In this document: piece by piece, positions 1-7,214 of the stretch
Numbering within the stretch: the stretch's first letter is position 1
Layout: each line of letters opens with the position of its first letter
Source of the DNA: Candidatus Hodarchaeota archaeon
Lineage (GTDB): Archaea > Asgardarchaeota > Heimdallarchaeia > Hodarchaeales > Hodarchaeaceae
Assembly (NCBI GenBank): GCA_016839625.1
Contig: JAEOTY010000178.1
Coordinates: forward strand, 1-46,424
DNA: 46,424 nucleotides
Direction of reading: 5' to 3'
Made by a program: the position numbers and the translations under genes
The notes under the pieces: generated by a model
Told to the model about the DNA's origin: nothing
Seen by the model: only the letters and a program-made list of their open reading frames with translations
Databases searched by the model: none

Positions 1-702
1 GCGTTGAAGGGGATTTTAACAGAAACCGAAGATCCCTCCTTACTTCCCTTGGAGATTTGGGTGGGAGACAGCTCTGAAATCTATCGAGGAGTCCATGGCT
101 ACTTAAAGAAGCTACATTCGCTTAATATCAAACTTCCACCAGTTGTGATTTTTCCTGGCCACCCTTTACAAATTTCTCCTTTAGCAGATTTCATTCAAAT
201 GCCAACTCTTCTTAATACGTATCGGTTTAGGATTAAAGTAGTACTTAAACTCGGTAAGAAATATCATTGGTTATCCAAATGGTGCCGTAGAATCATAGGA
301 AAACATTGGCCTATAGATCGTAAGTATGGATATATGGTTCTTAGTCCTCAATCATCAGTAGGTAAAAAGCTTCGGGCAAAAGTTCTAACTGATGAACAAG
401 CACATAAGGAAATAACTGAAAAATGGAGAGATTATTGGTCAATGCTTTACCTTGAAGCGGGTTCAGGAAGGTTTGACGCTTCAATAGCTGGACGACTAGA
501 GTTAGTTAAGCGTGTGAAAAAATTTACTCTTGAAAAGAATGCTAGTTTAATCACTGGGGGCGGTATTCGTACAAGAGAACACGTGGAAGATTTAGTAAGA
601 GCAGGCTCAGACCTAGTTGTAGTCTCCACTGTTCTTGAACAATCAGATAACCCCAAGGAGTTAATGGACCAATTTCTCGAAGTTGTAAAGACGACACAAT
701 GA
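1..702 (+). CDS. Geranylgeranylglyceryl phosphate synthase (GGGPS/PcrB family), 5' partial
   Basis: This TIM-barrel prenyltransferase joins geranylgeranyl diphosphate to sn-glycerol-1-phosphate, the first ether-lipid step in archaea. The frame is open from base 1, and the segment where the family carries its first strand and Asp-rich start is missing, so the true N-terminus lies left of the window. Seen: a VGDSS segment near the start, the FPG (about residue 50) and ADFIQMPTLLN stretches, the diagnostic YLEAGSG motif near residue 150, and the glycine-rich phosphate-binding TGGGIRTREHVEDL loop near residue 185 followed by GSDLVVVST. The last 175 or so residues align with the family without gaps. 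It converges on the small basic-protein gene at 727. The UbiA gene at 16.4 kb and the flavoenzyme at 41.4 kb belong to the same lipid route. The identification is firm; only the start is unknown. Confidence 0.92.
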   Translation, partial: ALKGILTETEDPSLLPLEIWVGDSSEIYRGVHGYLKKLHSLNIKLPPVVIFPGHPLQISPLADFIQMPTLLNTYRFRIKVVLKLGKKYHWLSKWCRRIIGKHWPIDRKYGYMVLSPQSSVGKKLRAKVLTDEQAHKEITEKWRDYWSMLYLEAGSGRFDASIAGRLELVKRVKKFTLEKNASLITGGGIRTREHVEDLVRAGSDLVVVSTVLEQSDNPKELMDQFLEVVKTTQ

Positions 703-726
703 AAATCTAAGTGCTTATCAAATAAT

Positions 727-909
727 TTAACTCAATCTTATCCGTTTCAATTTTTTCTGAGTTTTTTTGTCAAATGGGGGTTTGATTTCCTCCATTACTT
801 TCACACCGTATTTGGTATGGACTCCCAGAATCGGAAGAAGCCCGTTCTTTTCCTTCCTCATTTTTCTCCTTCTTTTTATAGAAGCGCGAAGTTTATTTCT
901 GCGAACCAA
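727..909 (-). CDS. Small basic hypothetical protein (intact copy A)
   Basis: Sixty residues, very rich in Lys and Arg, with no recognised family. It begins at a TTG preceded by GAGGAG about eight bases upstream; an in-frame TAA lies just further up, so no longer start is available. An Arg/Lys-rich N-terminus is followed by an LLPILGV core (residues 25-31) and a second basic tail. A diverged second copy of the N-terminal half and upstream DNA lies at 2530-2735 on the same strand, and amino-acid similarity (MVRR, RK, L-PILGV) survives DNA divergence. That supports a real coding sequence rather than chance. The charge suggests nucleic-acid or ribosome binding, but this is inference only. Confidence 0.5.
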   Translation of the reverse strand: MVRRNKLRASIKRRRKMRKEKNGLLPILGVHTKYGVKVMEEIKPPFDKKTQKKLKRIRLS

Positions 910-1259
910 TTGACTACTCCTCTCAACTCTTTAAAAATCATGAATAGGGGGAATTCCCAAATGACTCTTATTCACACTAATTCAAGAATTTTTTGATTTC
1001 GGAAACATATTGTATTAGTGAAATGAAACGGTAAAATTGATATTAAATGTAATCAGATGAGGGAATCAACAGTTTCAAATTGAGGAAAAAGTATAAGATA
1101 CCAGAACAAGAGTGAAGAAGCCTTGGAGAGAGAAAACAATATTAGAGAATAAAGAAAAGTAGGAAAATAGTGTCAAAAAGATTTGAATGCAGGGTGCCTT
1201 TGAAAGGTCTTTAACTGATAGGATCACCGATTACTCAGTCAATTCAGGGAATAAGTACG
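910..1259. other. Non-coding stretch: upstream region of copy A and probable left end of TnpB element 1
   Basis: No convincing gene in about 350 bases. Bases 910-1005 share similarity with 2623-2730 (for example a TTTCGGAAA stretch after a T run in both) and belong to the duplicated unit around the small basic gene. From about 1150 the sequence is purine-rich and then holds short imperfect inverted repeats before the GTG of tnpB, as expected for an IS605-type left end, but the exact boundary cannot be set by eye. Confidence 0.4.
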
Positions 1260-2477
1260 GTGGTCTTTATCAAGCGGACAGAACGGATCTGGATTCATCC
1301 AACCCAGCAGCTCAGGAAGCTATGTCATATTGCAAAAGACCTGTACAATGAAACTAACTATCTTATCCGTCAAGAACTGTTTACCAAAAAAAGATGGTTA
1401 CGATACAATCAATATTATCATCAGGTGAAACATTCAATTAACTATAAGCAATTGCCTGCTCAAACCGCTCAACAAATCCTACGCCAGTTAGAACGGAATT
1501 GGAAAGCTTTCTTTCATGCCATGAAAATATGGCACAAAAATCCTGACAAATTTTACGGGCAGCCCCGTCTACCCAAATACAAGAGAAAGCAGGGAGAACA
1601 TCTTCTTCTTTTCACCAATCAACAAGTCAGATTAAAAGACCAGAGGCTTCATTTTCCAAAAAAGCTAGAATTACAAGTCAAGACACGCCTTGGACAGAAT
1701 ACTCCTCTCCGTGAGGTCAGAATTGTTCCGAAAGGAGTAGGTTACGTTGTGGAGATCGTCTATGACAAAGAGCTCACTCCTTTGAGGTTAGATAAGAATC
1801 GTGTTGTAGCTATTGATCTTGGTTTGGCCAATCTCGTAACTATGGTCAATAACATTGGCTTATGCCCAATTGTTATTAAGGGCGGAGCGGTCAAATCCAT
1901 CAATCAATACTATAACAAAGAACGCGCCCGACTATCCAGTATTTATATCCGTCAAGGCCAACAACATCAGGGAGGAAAAAAACTAATTAGAATGACTACT
2001 AAACGAGATCGTATGCTCCATGATTGGTTTCATAAGCTCAGTCGAAAAATCATTGATTATTGTATTGAAAACAATATCGGTTCTCTTGTCATTGGCTATA
2101 ATAATAGTTGGAAACAACATCCCAATCTAGGAAAACGGAATAACCAGCATTTTGTGACGATTCCTTACCATAAACTCCTCCATATGTTCCAATATAAAGC
2201 AGAGGAGGTAGGAATACAAGTAATCAATATTGTTGAAAATTACACCAGTAAATGTAGTTTCTTAGACAATGAACCAATTGGGAAACACGGCTCCTATTGC
2301 GGGAAACGGATCACTCGCAGTTGGTTCCAGACTCGAAATGGTAGGCTCCTCCATGCCGATGTCAATGGAGCGTACAATATCCTAAGAAAAGCACTCCCAA
2401 AAGCTTTTTCTGCTGATGGGATAGAGGCTGTTGGGTTACAGCCCGCACGATGGAGACTAGCTACGGCAACGAGCTAG
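1260..2477 (+). CDS. tnpB: TnpB RNA-guided endonuclease, rearranged RuvC site, reduced zinc finger
   Basis: 405 residues, IS1341-type. Bound to a guide RNA from the element's own 3' end, TnpB proteins cleave target DNA. Seen: RuvC-I Asp186 in AIDLGLANLVT; at the usual RuvC-II position the strand reads LVIGYNNSWKQ without the Glu (280 region); Glu326 in IVENYTSKCSFLD stands where some TnpB groups have moved the catalytic Glu; RuvC-III Asp367 in ADVNGAYNI. The four-Cys finger is absent: only Cys332 and Cys347 are present between Glu326 and Asp367. Starts with GTG. The last codons lie inside a perfect stem at the stop, so the 3' end probably also encodes the guide scaffold. Likely intact; activity unproven. 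Confidence 0.88.
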   Translation: MVFIKRTERIWIHPTQQLRKLCHIAKDLYNETNYLIRQELFTKKRWLRYNQYYHQVKHSINYKQLPAQTAQQILRQLERNWKAFFHAMKIWHKNPDKFYGQPRLPKYKRKQGEHLLLFTNQQVRLKDQRLHFPKKLELQVKTRLGQNTPLREVRIVPKGVGYVVEIVYDKELTPLRLDKNRVVAIDLGLANLVTMVNNIGLCPIVIKGGAVKSINQYYNKERARLSSIYIRQGQQHQGGKKLIRMTTKRDRMLHDWFHKLSRKIIDYCIENNIGSLVIGYNNSWKQHPNLGKRNNQHFVTIPYHKLLHMFQYKAEEVGIQVINIVENYTSKCSFLDNEPIGKHGSYCGKRITRSWFQTRNGRLLHADVNGAYNILRKALPKAFSADGIEAVGLQPARWRLATATS

Positions 2478-2521
2478 TTGATGACCTCACGTGAATAGAA
2501 TTGATATAAATTTTATCAATT
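2456..2521 (+). ncRNA. Putative guide (omega/reRNA) scaffold and right end of TnpB element 1
   Basis: Two perfect stems follow one another. ACTAGCT (2456-2462) pairs with AGCTAGT (2472-2478) around a 9-base loop and spans the tnpB stop codon. AATTGATA (2499-2506) pairs with TATCAATT (2514-2521) around 7 bases. TnpB guide RNAs are known to overlap the 3' end of tnpB and run through the right end; this arrangement fits. Extent and transcription are inferred. Confidence 0.4.
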
Positions 2522-2529
2522 TTAAAAAC

Positions 2530-2622
2530 CTGAACACCCAGAATAGGAATAAGCCCATCCTCATCCTTCCTCACTTTGTTTCTTTTTTTTGCGGATATTC
2601 GACGTATTTTTCTGCGAACCAA
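2530..2622 (-). pseudogene. Truncated second copy (B) of the small basic protein
   Basis: Reading leftward from a TTG at 2622, about 30 codons match the intact copy at 727-909: MVRR start, basic run, then LIPILGV, after which similarity stops where the TnpB element's right end begins. The upstream region (to about 2735) also matches the upstream of copy A. The C-terminal half is missing. It looks like a tandem duplicate cut short by the element or by rearrangement next to it. Confidence 0.45.
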
Positions 2623-2736
2623 TTGGTTACTCGTCCTATCTCTTTACAAAATCATGATAAAGAATAATTTTCAACTGACTTGGGTTCACCATATCTCAAG
2701 ATTTTTTCGATTTCGGAAATTCATAATTCCAACTAG

Positions 2737-3270
2737 TCAGGATAATGTTCTCCCATAATCGAATAAGGTACCTGCGTGATAAATATCAAGTTGAACCTTG
2801 GATAAGGGGTTAGTTTTTCCTAAAGGTTGGTTTTTAGATATATTATTTATCTCTCCCGTTTCTAAATCAATTCTAATGATATCACCTGTTTCCAAGTTTT
2901 CAGTCATTATATCAGGTGCTATAGCTAAAGGCATACCAGAATTAATAGCGTTTCTTTTGTAGATTGCTCCAAAAGATTCACCAATGATCGTTTGAATACC
3001 TAGAGCACTGAAGCAATCAACAGCTTGCTGTCTACTACTTCCAGCACCAAAATTCTTGCCTACAATTAGAATATCACCGTGTTTTGCCATTTCAGAGAAT
3101 GTTTCCCATCCTTGGAGATTGTCAAACGCATATTGTCCCATTTCATTGATGTCAGTGATATGAAGATATTTATTATGAAAAATCATATCCGTATCAATGT
3201 CATCGATCGGTTTTCGATTATCATCCTTGATTACAATAGCTCTCCCCTCAAGTATAGTTGGTTTTTTCAT
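2737..3270 (-). CDS. Aconitase-superfamily hydro-lyase, small subunit (pair 1)
   Basis: LeuD-like swivel subunit that, with its large partner, isomerises a 2-hydroxy acid by dehydration and rehydration (isopropylmalate, homocitrate or a related substrate). Seen: DDIDTDMIF near the start, NKYLHITD in the substrate-recognition loop, GKNFGAGSSRQQAVDC, and ESFGAIYKRNAIN. I chose the ATG at 3270, preceded by AGGTGAT at good spacing. An in-frame GTG at 3285 would overlap the large-subunit stop by four bases and is possible. The loop YLHIT is not the YLRT described for methanogen homoaconitase nor the YLV-type of its isopropylmalate isomerase, so the substrate is open; a dimethylmalate or citramalate-like substrate cannot be excluded. 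Confidence 0.85.
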   Translation of the reverse strand: MKKPTILEGRAIVIKDDNRKPIDDIDTDMIFHNKYLHITDINEMGQYAFDNLQGWETFSEMAKHGDILIVGKNFGAGSSRQQAVDCFSALGIQTIIGESFGAIYKRNAINSGMPLAIAPDIMTENLETGDIIRIDLETGEINNISKNQPLGKTNPLSKVQLDIYHAGTLFDYGRTLS

Positions 3271-3281
3271 CTTATCACCTA

Positions 3282-4535
3282 TCACAATTCTGGTACAGAT
3301 ATCTCACCTGCTAGTGCTGTTGCTGCAGCAGTTGCCGGGCTTGCTAAATATGTATCTCCCTTACCTTGTTTTCCAGCAAAATTCCGATTTCCAGTTGAAA
3401 CTTGTACCTCACCTTCTCCAGTCATACCAATCTGCCCTGCGGCGCATCCACCACAACCTGGATTTGATATAATTGCACCAGCCTCATACAGAATATTAAT
3501 TAAACCGTTTCTTAATAACTGACCATAAACCTCTTTTGTAGCGGGGACAATTTTCATCATAACGTCTGAATGGACTTTATTACCCTTCAGGATTTTAGCT
3601 ACAATAGCAATATCTTCATACCGACCGTTTGTACAACTAGCAACAATGACAGAATCAACTTGCCTTCCAGCAACTTCAGCAACGGATTTTACATTGGCTG
3701 GAGAAGGTGGTAAGGCAATTAATGGTCCAAGCTCTTCAAAATCGAATTCCAATGTTTCGACATACCTCACATCTTGATCTGCTTCATACACTGGGAATTC
3801 ACGACCGCTTCGTTCTTTACAAAATTGTATTACTGGTTTATTTGGAGGAATTAGACCAATAATGCCGCCCATTTCGGTTACCATTGATGCTAAAGTTATT
3901 CTCCCTGCTAAATCAAGTGATTCAACTGTGCTTCCATAGAATTCAATAGATCTTCCAAGAGCTCCTTTTGAACCAATCTGTTGAATCACACCTAGAGTAA
4001 CATCCTTGGCGGATGCATTTTCCGCAGGAATACCTTCAATAGTAATACTCATTGAATGAGGGACTTCAAACCAAGTTTTCCCAGTCTTAAAAGCGAAAGC
4101 AATGTCCTGATCACCCATACCCTGACCAAAGGACCCAATAGCTCCTAATATGTTCAGATGTGAATCTGTACCCACAACTGTACTACCTGGAACTGCGATT
4201 CCTTTTTCGATCATTACATGAGAACCGATACCCGCATCAACATCATATAGATTTTGACGAGTAAGTTGTTTTCGAGCGAATACCCGTGCGATATGTTGGT
4301 TTTCTGCATAACCAATCGTTTTAGCTGGTACAACACAGTCAAACGTGAAAAAAGTTTTCTCAGGGTCCGCTACTTGGGATTCATTTGGATAATATTTTTG
4401 TAAATTTTTAACAACATTAGCCCCACCGAAATCTCGCGCAGAACGAACGTCGATTTCCATCCAAACGATATTACCTGGCGTTACATCCTCTGTTGTGTGA
4501 CCTGCAATGATTTTTTCAATGATTGTTTTTCCCAT
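3282..4535 (-). CDS. Aconitase-superfamily hydro-lyase, large subunit (pair 1)
   Basis: 417 residues, LeuC/homoaconitase size, binding a [4Fe-4S] cluster. The cluster cysteines are Cys301 (SCTNGRYED) and Cys361 and Cys364 (NPGCGGCAAG). GTDSH (122-126) and STGNRNFAGKQG (380-391) are also conserved family elements. It is translationally coupled to the small subunit, whose start overlaps or closely follows this stop. The NPGCGGCAAGQIGMTG segment sets it in a different branch from the pair at 5409-7189, so the two pairs are old paralogues rather than a recent duplication. Leucine-type isopropylmalate isomerase is a reasonable default; other hydroxyacid substrates remain possible. It is transcribed leftward, away from the zinc-ribbon gene at 4970. 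Confidence 0.87.
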   Translation of the reverse strand: MGKTIIEKIIAGHTTEDVTPGNIVWMEIDVRSARDFGGANVVKNLQKYYPNESQVADPEKTFFTFDCVVPAKTIGYAENQHIARVFARKQLTRQNLYDVDAGIGSHVMIEKGIAVPGSTVVGTDSHLNILGAIGSFGQGMGDQDIAFAFKTGKTWFEVPHSMSITIEGIPAENASAKDVTLGVIQQIGSKGALGRSIEFYGSTVESLDLAGRITLASMVTEMGGIIGLIPPNKPVIQFCKERSGREFPVYEADQDVRYVETLEFDFEELGPLIALPPSPANVKSVAEVAGRQVDSVIVASCTNGRYEDIAIVAKILKGNKVHSDVMMKIVPATKEVYGQLLRNGLINILYEAGAIISNPGCGGCAAGQIGMTGEGEVQVSTGNRNFAGKQGKGDTYLASPATAAATALAGEISVPEL

Positions 4536-4969
4536 TAGTTCCTACTCTCTTTTTACTACAAATAATAGAGATTATAAGCATAAAAATGCAAAAAACCACT
4601 TTGTAAGTTCAATTATAAATTTCATTGACAAAGAACTATGACCTGAATGATGTCTTTGATTAAGTAAGAATTCATAATTAAAGAGGAAGAAATCAATATG
4701 AGAGATTTTAACAGGGATAAGGTGCATGATTCAATAACCATGAGAACAGAGATCTAATTCTGGGGAGTAGTAGAGAAATCTGAAGATGAATATAGTCTAT
4801 TTTCAAGGACTTGTAAGTAGGCAAATTCGAATATTGCATTGATAAAGTAGAAAAATCGTACCACAAACCTTTTAGCATGTTTTGATTTTTAGAACTCTTG
4901 TTAGTACATTTCCACTGATTAATAATGCTGAATGCTACCCTTTGACATGATTGCGATACCGATATCAAT
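4536..4969. other. Divergent intergenic region with a possible decayed reading frame
   Basis: Holds the promoters for the leftward hydro-lyase pair and the rightward zinc-ribbon gene. At 4698 an ATG with AGAGGA upstream opens a rightward frame whose conceptual translation looks protein-like (FNRDKVHDSI, then WGVVEKSEDEYSLFSR, then ANSNIALIK) but is broken by in-frame stops at about 4755, 4818 and 4848. It may be the relic of a gene. No RNA gene seen. Confidence 0.3.
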
Positions 4970-5281
4970 ATGATTATATATGATGTAAAAGAAAAGATTC
5001 GTGAGAGTATAAATGCTCTTGTATCAATAATAATAGATATTTTTCAAAAGAGATATGAGGCGATCCCAGTGACTTTAGATATCAAAGAGGATGTGGATCT
5101 TCATCACAAAGAAGAACTGGAACTAACTTGTCCATGGTGTCATACTCACACCATCACAGCTAGTGTTAATCATAGAACACTTCGTTTGAGATGTAATGAG
5201 TGCAATATGGATGCTTTTGTTATCCAGATCCCCCGAAACAAGAAATTATCTGACTATGTCCCTCGACGATTAATTGCTTAA
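4970..5281 (+). CDS. Small zinc-ribbon protein of unknown function
   Basis: 103 residues. A mostly helical N-terminal half (residues 1-50) is followed by a treble-clef or ribbon-type metal site, CPWCH (about 54-58) and RCNECN (about 74-79), then a short basic tail ending PRRLIA. Four Cys in two CxxC pairs about 18 residues apart fit one structural zinc. No family recognised. It lies between the two divergent hydro-lyase pairs, 127 bases before the second and on its strand, so it may be co-transcribed with it; whether it acts in regulation is unknown. Confidence 0.7.
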   Translation: MIIYDVKEKIRESINALVSIIIDIFQKRYEAIPVTLDIKEDVDLHHKEELELTCPWCHTHTITASVNHRTLRLRCNECNMDAFVIQIPRNKKLSDYVPRRLIA

Positions 5282-5408
5282 AAGCTCATCAGAATGATAT
5301 TGTTTTGAGTTAGCATTAATTTTCTTTTTACATTTGTTTTGGTGTAGTTTTATTAAGAAAGAATTTAATCAATGTCACTATTTTCGTTAAAACAAGAGGA
5401 ATATCCAA

Positions 5409-6671
5409 ATGACTGAGCAGACTTTGATCCAGAAAATTCTTGCTACTGCTGCAGGGAAGACAGAAGAAGGAGTAGCGGAAAATGAAATAGTATTTGTATC
5501 TCCCCATATGACTTTGAGTCATGACAATTCAGCCGCGATCAGCAAAACTTTCTATCAAATAACGGGGTCTGACGGAAAAGTATGGAATCCTAATCGAATT
5601 TTTATCGATCTTGACCATGCGGTTCCTCCACCAGATTATAAAAAAGCTGAAAATCATAAGATTATCAGAGAATTTGTTAAGAAACAGGGGATCAACCATT
5701 TCTATGACTGTGGGTCAGGAATTTGCCACCAAGTCTTACCAGAGGAAGGGTTGGTTCCTCCCAACGTAGTGATCTTAGGGTCTGATTCTCACACCACCAC
5801 TCATGGTGCATTTGGTGCCGCTGGAATACCAATAGGTCGTACTGAAACAGCTTCAGTATGGGCAATAGGAGAAACTTGGCTTAAAGTCCCTGAAACAATG
5901 AAAATTACGTTTGAAAACTACTTACCTAAAGATGTTTATGCTAAAGACATCATCTTAGACATTATTGGCCATATATCTGCTGATGGAGCTACATATAAGT
6001 CCATTGAGTTTTATGGGAAAGAAATTGACAAGTTGGCTATCAGTGATCGGATGACAATCAGTAATATGTCAGCTGAGGCAGGAGCAAAAGCAGGAATCTT
6101 TCCAACTGATAAAATAACTGATGAGTGGAATAACCAGTTTGATTTTAAATACGAAAGACTCGCAGCTGACGAGGATGCAAATTATGAACAAGAACTCTCT
6201 TTTGATCTAGCAGACCTGACTCCAAGAGTAGCACAACCACACAAAGTTGACAATGTTGTTCCAGTGGAAGATTTATTAAGAACAAACATTGATGTTGCAC
6301 TTCTTGGTACTTGCACTAATGGAAGAATTGAGGATCTCCGAGTTGCTGCGGATATATTAAAAGAAAAAAAGATTGATCCTAATGTCAGATTACTTGTTTA
6401 TCCAGCTTCAAGAAAAATACTTCATCAGGCAATAAAGGAAGAGATACTGGAAATTTTGATTGACGCGGGAGGACAAATTGGGATACCAGCATGTGGTCCG
6501 TGTCTAGGTGAATATGGTGGAACCCTCGCTCCAGGAGAAACAGCGATTTCTACTGCAAACAGGAATTTCAGAGGAAGGATGGGAACTAGAGATGCCAAGA
6601 TATACCTAGCCAACCCTGCAGTAGTTTCTAAATCAGCAGTTGCAGGCTATATAACCAATGAGGAGATTTGA
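5409..6671 (+). CDS. Homoaconitase/isopropylmalate isomerase large subunit, LysT-like (pair 2)
   Basis: 420-residue [4Fe-4S] hydro-lyase subunit. Cluster cysteines: Cys302 (GTCTNGRIEDLR), Cys362 and Cys365 (ACGPCLGEYGG). GSDSHTTTHGAFGA (125-138), ADGATYKSIE, SAEAGAKAGIF, STANRNFRGRMG and SAVAGYIT closely match my recollection of Thermus LysT, the homoaconitase of the alpha-aminoadipate lysine route. In archaea one such enzyme often handles isopropylmalate as well, so homoaconitase, isopropylmalate isomerase or both are possible. Preceded by AAGAGGA about eleven bases before the ATG. The stop overlaps the small-subunit start by four bases, showing coupled translation. Confidence 0.88.
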   Translation: MTEQTLIQKILATAAGKTEEGVAENEIVFVSPHMTLSHDNSAAISKTFYQITGSDGKVWNPNRIFIDLDHAVPPPDYKKAENHKIIREFVKKQGINHFYDCGSGICHQVLPEEGLVPPNVVILGSDSHTTTHGAFGAAGIPIGRTETASVWAIGETWLKVPETMKITFENYLPKDVYAKDIILDIIGHISADGATYKSIEFYGKEIDKLAISDRMTISNMSAEAGAKAGIFPTDKITDEWNNQFDFKYERLAADEDANYEQELSFDLADLTPRVAQPHKVDNVVPVEDLLRTNIDVALLGTCTNGRIEDLRVAADILKEKKIDPNVRLLVYPASRKILHQAIKEEILEILIDAGGQIGIPACGPCLGEYGGTLAPGETAISTANRNFRGRMGTRDAKIYLANPAVVSKSAVAGYITNEEI

Positions 6672-7189
6672 AAACGATGAAATTTGAAGGAAGAATCTGG
6701 ATTTTCCCTGAGGATGACATTAATACCGATATCATTTTCGCTGGTAAATACACATATGAACCATTCACTCCTGAACAAATGGCAGAACATGCTATGGAAG
6801 ATTATGATCCTAACTTTGCAAAACAGGTTTCCCAAGGTGATATTATAGTTGCAGGCAAGAATTTTGGCTGTGGAAGTAGCCGTGAACAAGCAGTAATCTG
6901 CCTTGCAAAAGCGGGTATTAGTTGCATTATAGCAAAATCTTTTGCACGAATCTATTATAGGAATGCAATAAATCAAGCCCTACCACTTGTCATCTCTCCA
7001 GAATGCTCTGAGTACGTCATTCAAAATAAGGATGAACTTGAAACCGATAAAATATCTGTAGATTTTGATATAGGTGTTATTAAAATTCAAGATAGGGAAT
7101 TTCAATTCCCGAAACTGGACAGTCAAGCGTTGGAAATTTTTAAAGCCGGAGGATTAGTTGAATACACACGAAATCGTTTAAAGAAATAA
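6668..7189 (+). CDS. Homoaconitase/isopropylmalate isomerase small subunit, LysU-like (pair 2)
   Basis: 173 residues, partner of the gene ending at 6671. DDINTDIIFAGKY near the start, then DPNFAKQVSQGDIIVAGKNFGCGSSREQA and IIAKSFARIYYRNAIN follow the LysU pattern (GKY, P-FAK, GDI, GSSRE, IIAKS-ARI--RN). The loop after GKY reads TYEPFTPEQM, quite unlike YLHITD of the other small subunit in this window; in this superfamily that loop chooses the substrate, so the two enzymes probably act on different acids. ATG overlaps the upstream stop (ATGA-type). Converges on the DUF362 gene with 25 bases between. Confidence 0.87.
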   Translation: MKTMKFEGRIWIFPEDDINTDIIFAGKYTYEPFTPEQMAEHAMEDYDPNFAKQVSQGDIIVAGKNFGCGSSREQAVICLAKAGISCIIAKSFARIYYRNAINQALPLVISPECSEYVIQNKDELETDKISVDFDIGVIKIQDREFQFPKLDSQALEIFKAGGLVEYTRNRLKK

Positions 7190-7214
7190 GAATCTTAAAA
7201 ATTGAGGAAACATC

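Larger units (their letters stand above)
1150..2530 (+). mobile_element. TnpB-only IS200/IS605-type element 1 (bounds inferred)
   Basis: A single tnpB without tnpA. The right side holds a hairpin over the tnpB stop (2456-2478) and a second perfect 8-bp hairpin (2499-2521), the usual form of a right end in this superfamily. The right limit is set where similarity with the region near the small basic gene resumes, about 2531. The left limit is a guess. With no transposase it would need one supplied in trans; no intact TnpA is in the window. Confidence 0.55.

Noticed and set aside
2576-2758. 60-codon plus-strand frame between tnpB 1 and the hydro-lyase gene
   Set aside because: It is antisense to copy B of the small basic gene, and hydrophobic only because that strand is T-rich.
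3079-3522. Plus-strand open frames over the hydro-lyase pair 1
   Set aside because: They are antisense to strongly conserved subunit sequences and show no motif of their own.
4708-4968. 86-codon leftward open frame in the divergent intergenic region
   Set aside because: No ribosome-binding site or family signal, low-complexity composition, and it lies across the promoter region of two well supported genes.
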